Source: JBBPYC01 sp038200275 (GTDB lineage: Bacteria > Pseudomonadota > Gammaproteobacteria > Burkholderiales > Burkholderiaceae_C). Taken from it: a stretch of 12,609 nucleotides of DNA. A model generated the notes under the pieces. It worked only from the letters and a program-made list of their open reading frames with translations. It was not told where the DNA came from and ran no database searches. The translations under genes and the position numbers were made by a program. Below, piece by piece: positions 1 through 6,480 of this stretch. The stretch lies in the NCBI GenBank assembly GCA_038200275.1, contig JBBPYC010000076.1, positions 1-12,609 on the forward strand, given 5' to 3'. How positions within the stretch are numbered: position 1 is the stretch's first letter; each line of letters starts with the position of its first letter.

Positions 1-150
1 ATGACGCGGCAGGCCGTCAAGGACGCCCCGGCCTACGATCCACAGACCATCATGAGCCCCGAGGACGAGGACCAACTCCATGAGCACCATCGACGCGCTG
101 GGCTCTTGCCTGGGTATCCAATGCGTAAAGGCGATCTCGCTCGCAGCTAG
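1..150 (+). pseudogene. C-terminal part of a probable PRC-barrel domain protein (open at the left edge)
   Basis: Frame 1 is open from the first base to a TAG at 148-150 and gives 49 residues. Residues 2-14 (TRQAVKDAPAYDP) followed by an acidic stretch and LHEHH resemble the segment that follows the barrel in PRC-barrel proteins, where a 'VKDSPEYDP' motif precedes a histidine-rich '(L)HDHYGRPGYW' ending. Here the expected ending is replaced by an unrelated tail (roughly GLLPGYPMRKGDLARS), so the protein looks shortened or shifted at its C-terminus. The ATG at base 1 is probably an internal codon, because the conserved barrel should lie upstream, outside the window. PRC-barrel proteins are small cytoplasmic proteins, often of unknown role. 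The family assignment rests on remembered motif similarity only. Confidence 0.45.
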
Positions 151-764
151 ACCATCAAGCCGACCCATGAATCGCGAGAACAAGCGGGCTCGTACCGGGT
201 CGCAGTCCAGACGGCCACCGAGCACTGTGACCATTTTGTAAATACTCGTTCCAATGAAGTTCAGTCTCTCGGAGTTCCCTCAACTGATCAATCCAGGCTG
301 GTCGCGGCGCGCAGGGTGAAATTTCTGTGAACTTGGCTCATCAACGTATGACACAGCTTCTCGACTTGACGCCATACCGGCTCGCTCCTGGGTTCGACCG
401 TTTTTAGAACAACACGAACATGGCCCTTGGGGGACCAACAGCAGATGGACGTGAATGGCAATGTCTGCCCACCGATCTACTTCTCTGGCCAGCGGCTTGC
501 AAACGAGGCTGCACTTATGACACCAGGATTCGATCAACTGGTCATGGCCGGCTTGGGCAGCGGCGTGGTCGCCCGTCGCATCTTGGAATGCTTACCGGGC
601 GCCATTTTCTTCAAGTGCGGTCCGGTTTTTCAGGAATGATTTCTTCAAGCTCACCCAAGTGACCTGGTGATAGCAGACCGGATTCAGAGGCTTTATGCGC
701 GCCTTCCTGGGTTGTACGGAAGAAAAATATTGTTGCTGCCGCTGGTAATGACGGCGAGCCGCGA

Positions 765-801
765 TTACTCGCCGGACATGGCAGCGTTACTCGCCGACAT
801 G
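765..801. repeat. Imperfect direct repeat, 22-bp period
   Basis: TTACTCGCCGGACATG at 765-780 recurs as TTACTCGCCGACATG at 787-801, differing by one missing G, with a 6-base spacer. It lies in the gene-poor stretch. It may be a local duplication; no function is evident. Confidence 0.5.
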
Positions 802-872
802 TTCGCCGTTGGCAGCGAAGGCATGCAGATGCGTTGCATGCCCCACCAAATAAGTGCCAGCGTCACCAAGGA

Positions 873-893
873 GCTGCGGGCTGCGGGCTGCGG
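873..893. repeat. Three tandem copies of GCTGCGG
   Basis: Three exact head-to-tail copies of the heptamer GCTGCGG occupy 873-893 and are followed by a partial GCT. A 7-bp unit would shift the reading frame with each gain or loss, so it is a possible slippage site. No intact gene overlaps it. Confidence 0.7.
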
Positions 894-1356
894 GCTTTTC
901 TGGCGAAAGGCTCTTCACTGAAGTTCGGAACGTGCTGTCGGTATCGATGTACTGATTGCGCTTGCGAGCGAATAACCAGAACGTCACCTTGATCTGAGGG
1001 ATCGCGCACTTTGACAGTCTTCTTGACGCATAAATCCCAGCGGCTTGGTGGCATGCTCAGGATCAGAAAACAACCGGCAAGCGCCCCGAGTTCGACATTC
1101 AGCACTCCTTTTTGTGAGGCTGGCAGATAAGGGTTGCCGTAGAGAACTCCATCCTGCGCCAAATTCCCGCCGAGATGTAGGTGCTCGATGGCGTCAGCCC
1201 GCTAATGGGTCCGGACGAGTCGCCTTGCGCCAAATTGAGCACTAGCATGTCTAGGAGAAAATCCGTGGACTTGTCGTCACCGGCATTCCAATCGCGCACC
1301 AAGATTTCTTCTGCGCAGATTCGGTCGGCGCACCCTTGCATGCCATATTCCCCAAC

Positions 1357-2151
1357 GTGAGAATCCTGCTGTTATCCGACCTGCATCTGTCGATGCAACC
1401 GATGGCACACCCGCAGACCGATGTCGATGTCGTGGTGCTGGCGGGCGATCTTGGGCGGCCCGCCGCAGCCCTCCAGTGGGCCCGGCAGTTTTCCCAGCCG
1501 ACGCTGCTCGTAGCAGGCAATCACGAGTTCTACGGCTCCGATCTGGCCACTGCCTTGGCGCAACTTCGAGAAGGCGCAAAGGGTACATCGGTGCGTGTGC
1601 TTGAGTGCGATGAGTGGTCCTTCGCCGACGTCCGTTTCCTCGGTTGCACGCTGTGGTCCGATCATCGGTTGCACACGGATCCCTGCGAACGCGAACGCGG
1701 TTTGCAACAGGCGGTCGCATCGATGCGTGACTTCTCGCGGATCGGTGTTGCACCCGGGCACGAGGACAGATTGACACCAGCCTTCTCGCAGCGGTTGTTC
1801 GATCAGTCGGTGGCTTGGTTAGAAGCGAAGTTCGGCCAACCTCATGCTGGGCCAACCGTCGTCGTCACCCACTTCGCGCCCTCGCGCGGCAGCATTCATC
1901 CGCGATTTGCAAATTCGCTGCTCAACGCCTGCTTTGTGAGCGACCTGGAAGCGCAGATGCTGCGCTGGCAGCCGGACTTGTGGCTGCACGGTCACACCCA
2001 CGACAGCTTCGACTACCGTATTGGCCGCACGCGTGTAGTTGCCAACCCGCGCGGGTATGCGCCAGAAGGTGTCGTCGAGAACCCTTGTTTTGATCCATCG
2101 CTGGTTATCGAGATCGTTCCGATTTGTCACCGTGGGGACCGCAACTTGTGA
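1357..2151 (+). CDS. Calcineurin-like metallophosphoesterase
   Basis: This 264-residue protein carries the full metal-ligand set of the calcineurin-like phosphoesterase fold. D8 and H10 lie in SDLH, D31 in AGD, N55 and H56 in GNHE, H172 in VTHFAP, and H213 and H215 in GHTH. Two divalent metals are expected to be held by these residues for hydrolysis of a phosphoester. The substrate cannot be read from the sequence; the family includes nucleases, nucleotidases and protein phosphatases. No signal peptide is seen, so it is probably cytoplasmic. I chose the GTG at 1357 because it gives the typical family opening MRILLLSDLHL. An in-frame TTG at 1336 would add seven residues, and neither start has a clear ribosome binding site. 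The gene stands alone and converges on the glycosylase-like gene. Confidence 0.9.
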   Translation: MRILLLSDLHLSMQPMAHPQTDVDVVVLAGDLGRPAAALQWARQFSQPTLLVAGNHEFYGSDLATALAQLREGAKGTSVRVLECDEWSFADVRFLGCTLWSDHRLHTDPCERERGLQQAVASMRDFSRIGVAPGHEDRLTPAFSQRLFDQSVAWLEAKFGQPHAGPTVVVTHFAPSRGSIHPRFANSLLNACFVSDLEAQMLRWQPDLWLHGHTHDSFDYRIGRTRVVANPRGYAPEGVVENPCFDPSLVIEIVPICHRGDRNL

Positions 2152-2495
2152 CGCGCCATTGTCATCAAAGGGACCGCAGTCGGCGTCATTTGTCCGATGG
2201 TGGGAAGCTCGCCGGCTCGGAGGGTGGAGCAGATGTACGTCTCGATGCCCTACCGGTGCGCAATCCTGCTGGCTTCAAGCAGCATGAACACCGTCAGCGC
2301 AATCGCCGGCATGCCGGCGGTCCGGCCTCAGCGAAGTGCCGACCTCGTAGTAGCCGACGATCGGCAGGTTGACTTGGAAGCTGAGCGGGGTGCCGACGGG
2401 CCGGCGCGGTGTGCGCGACTGACGCGAGCACGTTCTTTGGCATCAGAGTCCCCCATAGCTTGAACAACACCAGTCGTGTGGCTCCCTGCGGGAGC
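2152..2495. other. Gene-poor gap between two convergent genes
   Basis: This 344-base gap separates the 3' ends of the metallophosphoesterase and glycosylase-like genes. No frame on either strand resembles a known protein. A minus-strand frame of about 20 codons (MPAIALTVFMLLEASRIAHR) has a membrane-like look but no partner. The notable content is the palindrome at 2304-2319. Confidence 0.6.
2304..2319. repeat. Perfect 16-bp palindrome CGCCGGCATGCCGGCG
   Basis: The 16 bases equal their own reverse complement. The site lies between the 3' ends of two convergent genes, where a stem could stop transcription or block read-through from either side. There is no adjacent T-run on either strand, so it is not a standard intrinsic terminator. 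A protein-binding site or a chance GC-rich palindrome are alternatives. Confidence 0.5.
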
Positions 2496-3137
2496 TCACG
2501 GCAGCGCGCCGTCCAGACTGACCGCCTCGACCTTCTGCCTCAGCGCGGGCAACAGATCCTGCTCGAACCAGGGATGGCGCTGAAACCAGGGTGTGTTGCG
2601 GGCCGAAGGATGCGGCAGCGGAAAGTGGTTCGGCCCGAATTCGCGCCAAGCCCGCACGGTCTCCGTCAGCGACTCCTTGCGCCGACGGCCCAGAAAATGG
2701 CGTTGCGCATACAGGCCGATCAACAGCGTGAGTTCGATGCGCGGCAACCGGGCGAGCAACCGATCGAGCCACAGGTCCGCACATTCACGCCGCGGCGGCA
2801 AATCGCCGCTCCGGCCGCGCCCCGGGTAGCAAAAACCCATCGGAATGATCGCGACTTCCGCTGCATCGTAGAAGCGCGCGTTGCTCAAGCCCGTCCAGTT
2901 GCGCAGGCGCTCACCACTGGGGTCGTCCCAGGGAACGCCCGATCTGTGCACCCGAACGCCGGGCGCCTGGCCCACCACGAGGATGCGCGCGGACGAGCCG
3001 GCCTGCAGCACCGGACGCGGGCCCAGCGGCAGGGCTGCCTCGCACACGCGGCAGTTGCGTACCGCAACCAGCAGGCTGTCGAGGTCCTGGCAGGGCGTGA
3101 TGACGACAGGCTGGCGTGGCCGGAGCGTCGCGTTCAT
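2496..3137 (-). CDS. Uracil-DNA glycosylase superfamily protein
   Basis: This 213-residue protein matches the uracil-DNA glycosylase fold family. Residues 52-60 (ILVVGQAPG) are the water-activating motif region, and residues 173-180 (PLPHPSAR) are the 'HPS' loop that inserts into DNA. Between them lie a conserved GFCYPG (101-106) and a GDLPPR segment typical of a proteobacterial subgroup. These enzymes remove uracil or similar lesions in base-excision repair, though activity is unproven for this subgroup. Cysteines 29, 32, 103 and 119 could hold an iron-sulfur cluster as in family 4 or 5 enzymes, but the spacing is not classic. The start at 3137 (MNATLRP) is preferred; an in-frame ATG at 3191 adds 18 residues and lies next to the IS5 remnant. 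Neither has a strong ribosome binding site. Confidence 0.85.
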   Translation of the reverse strand: MNATLRPRQPVVITPCQDLDSLLVAVRNCRVCEAALPLGPRPVLQAGSSARILVVGQAPGVRVHRSGVPWDDPSGERLRNWTGLSNARFYDAAEVAIIPMGFCYPGRGRSGDLPPRRECADLWLDRLLARLPRIELTLLIGLYAQRHFLGRRRKESLTETVRAWREFGPNHFPLPHPSARNTPWFQRHPWFEQDLLPALRQKVEAVSLDGALP

Positions 3138-3263
3138 GCTGCCTGATTCGGCATTGGCCTCGTCGGCGGATAGGTCACTTCCAGGCCTCATAAATGAGTG
3201 AAAAATGTTTTGACTGTGCTCGTCTGGAACGTGTCATCATTGAATTGCCTAGAAACTTGAACC

Positions 3264-3805
3264 GGCGATCTGCCCAGGCGATTCCGGGATTTCCGGGCCG
3301 TGCACACGCGCCATATGCGCCAGAGCGAGACCGACGTGTGGGCAGCGTCTCCTTGAGGCGTTGTGGCATGCGACGCGGACAACGAGTACGCTTTTGGATA
3401 GACAGCACCATCCGTGCGCGCCCACCAACACAGCGCCGGGGCGCAGAAAAAAAAGGGCCAAGCAAGCCCAGGCCATCGGTCGCAGCCGCGGCGGTCTGAG
3501 CACCAAGATCAACGCCGTGGTCGACGCGCTGGGCAATCCGTTGAGCTTTCACCTCACGCCGGCCAAGCGCACGATCTGGGCGGCTCGGACAGGCTGCTGC
3601 CCGACACCCGAGCCAACTGCGTCATCGCAGACCGGGCCTTTGACGCCTGGGCACGTGTGATTGAGCCACTGCTCAAGGCGGGCAAGGAAGTCGTGATTCC
3701 GCCCAGAAGCAGTACCGCTGCATTGCCACGCGCTACGACAAAGCCGCTTGCAGCTTCCGCGGCGCCACGCATCTGGCAGCTGTCGTGGGTTGGCTCAATT
3801 GGTGA
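3264..3805 (+). pseudogene. Decayed IS5-family transposase
   Basis: Pieces of one IS5-family DDE transposase follow each other in order but in three frames. GDLPRRFRDFRAVHTRHM starts at 3264, and DADNEYAF follows near 3372, after an in-frame TGA. Then come IDSTIRAR (3398), RAHQHSAGAQKK (3417), QAIGRSRGGLSTKI in another frame, VIADRAFDAW and VVIPP in the earlier frame, and finally KQYRCIATRYDK through HLAAVVGWLNW to a TGA at 3803-3805. At least four frameshifts are therefore present. The jump from VVIPP straight to KQYR removes about 30 codons, where family members carry 'YKxRHLIENFF', which includes the catalytic glutamate. The first 50 or so residues are also missing. The element cannot transpose by itself. 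Confidence 0.88.
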
Positions 3806-3811
3806 CGCGCC
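3264..3811 (+). mobile_element. IS5-family insertion sequence remnant
   Basis: This is the DNA scar that contains the broken transposase. It is wedged between the glycosylase-like gene on the left and the stop codon of dps on the right; the transposase stop lies only 6 bases from the dps stop (3812-3814). I could not find convincing terminal inverted repeats or a target-site duplication. The left limit is uncertain and could reach about 3192, since 3192-3263 is AT-richer and holds no gene. Confidence 0.7.
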
Positions 3812-4357
3812 CTAGTGCCCGCCCGAATCCGCACGGCGACAGGACTCGAACAGGAACCAGGTGCGTTCCTCGGTCTCGTCGATCCAGTTCTCGATCAAGC
3901 TCGCGCTGGCGATGTCGCGGCCCTCGTCGCAGACGTCATGCGCTTCCCGCAGGCTCGCGGCCATCGCACTGTTGTCTTCGCGCAGCTCGGACAACATGGC
4001 GAGTGGCTCGACGTAGTCGGCGTTGTTGTCTTTCACGCGTTGCAGGCTCGTGATGTGGCTGATCGAGCGCAACGTCATGCCGCCGAGCTTGCGAATGCGC
4101 TCCGCCAGCGGATCGGTCATCGCATAGATCTGCTGAGCCTGATCGTCGAGCAACAGGTGGTAGTCGCGAAAGTGCGGCCCGCTCATGTGCCAATGAAAGT
4201 TCTTGGTCTTCATATAGAGCGCGAACACATCGGCCAGCAGCACGTTCAAGCTGCCCGCGATGTCTTTGGTGTCTTTGGCGTTCAGGTCAGTCGGCGTGGC
4301 CAGCGGCTTGCCTGCGAGTTGCGCGGCATTGGGTGTGACGGCTTCGTTCTTTGCCAT
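3812..4357 (-). CDS. dps: Dps-family DNA-binding ferritin-like protein
   Basis: This 181-residue protein is a Dps mini-ferritin, which assembles into a 12-subunit shell, oxidises Fe(II) with peroxide, stores the iron and can coat DNA in starved or stressed cells. All ferroxidase ligands of the E. coli protein have counterparts with identical spacing: H55 (in NFHWHM), H67, D71, D82 and E86 (in DPLAER). The first 30 residues form a loose tail, a region used for DNA contact in some relatives. The start at 4357 (MAKNEAV) has a good AAGGA 6 bases upstream; an ATG two codons earlier overlaps that site, and a longer frame to 4438 has no support. The C-terminus looks complete despite the IS remnant next to it. 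Family members are commonly under oxidative-stress control. Confidence 0.95.
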   Translation of the reverse strand: MAKNEAVTPNAAQLAGKPLATPTDLNAKDTKDIAGSLNVLLADVFALYMKTKNFHWHMSGPHFRDYHLLLDDQAQQIYAMTDPLAERIRKLGGMTLRSISHITSLQRVKDNNADYVEPLAMLSELREDNSAMAASLREAHDVCDEGRDIASASLIENWIDETEERTWFLFESCRRADSGGH

Positions 4358-4376
4358 ATCCATTCCTTTTTTTAAA
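4358..4376 (-). promoter_or_regulatory. Ribosome binding site of dps
   Basis: On the minus strand an A-rich run leads into AAGGA, which is separated by ATGGAT from the ATG at 4357-4355. This is the clearest Shine-Dalgarno sequence in the window and decides the MAKNEAV start. Confidence 0.75.
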
Positions 4377-4427
4377 TCGTTGAGAGCAATCCGAGGCTGC
4401 CATCCTAACTTCGGACACGGACGTCTG

Positions 4428-4443
4428 CCGGTTTGCAAACCGG
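4428..4443. promoter_or_regulatory. Perfect 16-bp palindrome CCGGTTTGCAAACCGG, candidate operator
   Basis: The 16 bases are exactly self-complementary and centre about 78 bases upstream of the dps start, 100 bases past the rodA stop. The central TTTGCAAA is AT-rich relative to its surroundings, as in operators bound by dimeric repressors. There is no T-run, so a terminator for rodA is less likely. It does not match the OxyR pattern. Control of dps is inferred from position only. Confidence 0.45.
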
Positions 4444-4542
4444 TGTGCCTACGGCTATGCCGGGATTGCTTTGAAGGGCTTCAGCCGCTCGCGGCCAAAG
4501 CGCTTGCCATTGACAATTTCCATCCATGGCCGCCTCGGCCTA

Positions 4543-5775
4543 TCAACGACCGCGGGTTGCCCGGTGCAAGGCGCTGTAGCGTGCCACACGCAGTTGATCG
4601 TTGGCCGCCGCACCCAATCGCTGCGCACGGGAGATCGACATCAGAATGCCGAGTGCCATGCCCAGCGTGACCATCGCAGTGCCGCCGTAGCTGATGAACG
4701 GCAGCGGCACGCCGACCACCGGCAGGATGCCGCTGACCATGCCCATGTTCACGAAAGCATAGGCAAACAAGATTATCGTCATGGCACCGGCCAGCAGCCG
4801 CGTGAATAGCGTCGGGGCATCGCGCGCAATCAGCAGCCCGCGCAGCACCAGAAACAGAAACGCAGCGATCAGCAGCAGGTTGCCGAGCAGTCCGAATTCT
4901 TCTGAATAGGCTGCAAAGATGAAGTCCGTGGTGCGCTCCGGGATGAACTCCAGATGCGTTTGCGTGCCCTGCATGAATCCCTTGCCGAACACCCCGCCCG
5001 AGCCGATCGCGATCATTCCCTGGATGATGTGAAAGCCGCGCCCGAGCGGATCGCGCGTCGGGTCCAGCAGCGTGCAGATGCGCTGCTGCTGATAGTCGTG
5101 CAGCACCACCCAACGCATGCCGTCGGCGCACAGCCGCGGTTCGTACAGCACGACCAGCACAGTGCCGACCACCGCCAGCAGCAGTGGCGGCACCACCAGC
5201 TTCCAGCTCAGGCCCGCAAAGAAGATCACCGACAGGCCGGCTGCCAGCACCAGCATCGCGGTGCCCAGATCGGGCTGCTTGATGATGAGCCCGACCGGGC
5301 CCGCCAGCAGCACGCCCGCCACCAGAAAATCAAGTGCCCGCAATTGCCCTTCGCGCTTTTGAAACCACCAGGCCAGCATCAGCGGCATCGCGATCTTCAA
5401 GATCTCGCTGGGCTGGATCACGATGCCGATGTCGAGCCAGCGGCGTGCACCCTTCTTCGTCAGCCCGAAGATCGCAACCCCCACCAGCAGCAGCAGGCCG
5501 GCCGTGTAGATCGGCACTGCGAACTCCATCAGCCGCTGCGGCGGCAGTTGCGCCAGCACGAACAGAATGACCAGCGCGATCAGCATGTTGCGGCCGTGAT
5601 CCTGAAACCGTGTGCCGTGATCGAACCCGGAGGAATACATCGTGACCAGCCCGATCGCTGCCAGCAGCACGATTGCCGTGAGCAGCCACGGATCGAAGCC
5701 GCGCAGGTGCGGCGCGATGCGCTGCCACAGCGTCGGTTGATCGAAGTTGAAGGTGCGGCTGCTGAGATTCGCCAT
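4543..5775 (-). CDS. rodA: RodA, SEDS-family peptidoglycan glycosyltransferase
   Basis: RodA polymerises lipid II into glycan strands in the inner membrane as part of the rod-shape elongation complex, working with PBP2 and MreBCD. The 410 residues contain about ten hydrophobic segments starting at residue 29. SEDS signatures are clear: RRWL (111-114), QPSE (121-124), QPDLGTA (167-173) with the catalytic D169, FIPERTTDFIF (277-287), and VGVPLPFISYGGT (364-376). It is about 30 residues longer than the common 370-380, with extra residues at both ends. The start at 5775 (MANLSSRTF) lacks a Shine-Dalgarno sequence, but a GATAAT hexamer lies 7 bases upstream. No PBP2 or mre gene adjoins it in this window, since its upstream neighbour is divergent. 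Confidence 0.96.
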   Translation of the reverse strand: MANLSSRTFNFDQPTLWQRIAPHLRGFDPWLLTAIVLLAAIGLVTMYSSGFDHGTRFQDHGRNMLIALVILFVLAQLPPQRLMEFAVPIYTAGLLLLVGVAIFGLTKKGARRWLDIGIVIQPSEILKIAMPLMLAWWFQKREGQLRALDFLVAGVLLAGPVGLIIKQPDLGTAMLVLAAGLSVIFFAGLSWKLVVPPLLLAVVGTVLVVLYEPRLCADGMRWVVLHDYQQQRICTLLDPTRDPLGRGFHIIQGMIAIGSGGVFGKGFMQGTQTHLEFIPERTTDFIFAAYSEEFGLLGNLLLIAAFLFLVLRGLLIARDAPTLFTRLLAGAMTIILFAYAFVNMGMVSGILPVVGVPLPFISYGGTAMVTLGMALGILMSISRAQRLGAAANDQLRVARYSALHRATRGR

Positions 5776-5782
5776 GGCTCAA

Positions 5783-5788
5783 ATTATC
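5783..5788 (-). promoter_or_regulatory. Candidate -10 hexamer GATAAT for rodA, leaderless-like start
   Basis: GATAAT on the minus strand ends 7 bases before the rodA ATG, which would put the transcript start at or next to the start codon. No good -35 is seen at 16-18 bases; a TTGAAC lies 21 bases upstream, which is too far. The same layout precedes the ribonuclease gene at 6481. Confidence 0.35.
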
Positions 5789-5852
5789 CGGCTCCCAGGC
5801 GCCTGCCCTGTTCAAATTGAATTTCTCTCCGACACAAAACTTGCTCAATCCC

Positions 5853-6437
5853 ATGCCAACCACTCACCTGCTCTACCTGCACGGCTTTCGCTCTGCTCCG
5901 GCGTCCACCAAGGCGCGCAAGATGCAGCAGCGCGTTGAAGCGTTTCCGGCCGTGACCTGGTGCTGCCCGCAACTGCCGCCATCGCCTGCCGAGGCGATGG
6001 CGCTCATCGAACACAGCATTGAAGGCTGGCCGCGCGCGTCGATGGCCGTCGTGGGCTCCTCGCTGGGCGGCTTCTACGCGGCGGTGCTTGCGGAGAAGAC
6101 GGGCTGCAAGGCGGCGCTGCTGAACCCAGCGGTTGACCCGGCCCGGGACTTGGGTGCGTACATCGGCACCGTCGGCAGCTGGCACGATCCGCAAGACACA
6201 TTCAAATTTCGCGCCGAGTACATCGATGAGCTGCGCGCGCTTGAGCCGGCCGCGTTCCGACAGCCCGAGCGCTACTACACGCTGATCGCCAAGGGCGACG
6301 AAGTGCTCGACTGGCAGGAGATGACCGCGCGCTACCCGGCCGCGCACGGCCAACTGCTCGACGGCAGCGACCACGCCATTCAAGACTTCGACGACCACAT
6401 CGACGACCTGCTGGCTTTTCTCGACCTCGCGCGCTGA
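5853..6437 (+). CDS. yqiA: YqiA-type alpha/beta-hydrolase esterase
   Basis: The 194 residues fit the YqiA/UPF0227 family of small cytoplasmic esterases of the alpha/beta-hydrolase fold. HGF (10-12) forms the oxyanion region and GSSLGG (68-73) is the nucleophile elbow with S70. The acid is D149 or D153 in KGDEVLDWQ, and the base is H174 in GSDHAIQDF. NPAV at 91-94 is typical of the family. The start at 5853 gives the usual short lead MPTTHLLYLHGF; an in-frame TTG at 5817 would add 12 residues in the intergenic region shared with rodA. The natural substrate is unknown; E. coli YqiA cleaves short acyl esters. It is divergent from rodA and 43 bases upstream of the ribonuclease gene. Confidence 0.9.
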   Translation: MPTTHLLYLHGFRSAPASTKARKMQQRVEAFPAVTWCCPQLPPSPAEAMALIEHSIEGWPRASMAVVGSSLGGFYAAVLAEKTGCKAALLNPAVDPARDLGAYIGTVGSWHDPQDTFKFRAEYIDELRALEPAAFRQPERYYTLIAKGDEVLDWQEMTARYPAAHGQLLDGSDHAIQDFDDHIDDLLAFLDLAR

Positions 6438-6467
6438 CGCAGCGGCGCCGTGTGCAAGCCGGGATGG

Positions 6468-6473
6468 GACAAT
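6468..6473 (+). promoter_or_regulatory. Candidate -10 hexamer GACAAT for the ribonuclease gene, leaderless-like start
   Basis: GACAAT is followed by exactly 7 bases and the ATG at 6481, and no Shine-Dalgarno sequence lies between. No convincing -35 is visible. The layout copies that at rodA. Confidence 0.35.
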
Positions 6474-6480
6474 TCCGCCC

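Larger units (their letters stand above)
151..1356. other. Gene-poor, lower-GC stretch with no recognised gene
   Basis: No open frame here gives a protein I recognise, and none is longer than about 100 codons. The base composition is visibly less GC-rich than the rest of the window. Weak candidates are a + strand frame at 427-639, a + strand GTG frame at 667-921, and two overlapping minus-strand frames (1341-1099 and 1162-863). The minus pair reads like protein but switches frame. A minus-strand AAGGAG precedes an ATG at 1098-1096, but that frame stops after 11 codons. Short repeats are present: an imperfect 15/16-bp direct repeat (765-780 and 787-801) and three tandem copies of GCTGCGG (873-893). 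The stretch fits decayed or transferred DNA, but no parent element can be named. Confidence 0.5.

Noticed and set aside
1..234. Minus-strand open frame from an ATG at 234 to the window edge (about 78 codons)
   Set aside because: It lies opposite the PRC-barrel-like fragment over most of its length, matches no family I know, and has no ribosome binding site.
427..639. + strand 70-codon frame in the low-GC stretch
   Set aside because: Reads smoothly as protein but shows no known motif or partner, and a minus-strand frame overlaps it; too weak to call a gene.
1277..1855. 192-codon minus-strand frame
   Set aside because: It lies antisense to the metallophosphoesterase, is arginine-rich and without motifs, a typical shadow in GC-rich DNA.
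2409..3146. 245-codon + strand frame
   Set aside because: Antisense to the glycosylase-like gene, whose conserved motifs are on the minus strand; composition (Arg, Gln, Ala) is that of a shadow frame.
4428..4443. Intrinsic terminator of rodA
   Set aside because: The palindrome has no loop in its 16 bases and no T-run on the minus strand after it; an operator is the better reading.
4954..5820. 288-codon + strand frame
   Set aside because: Histidine- and glutamine-rich antisense shadow of rodA.
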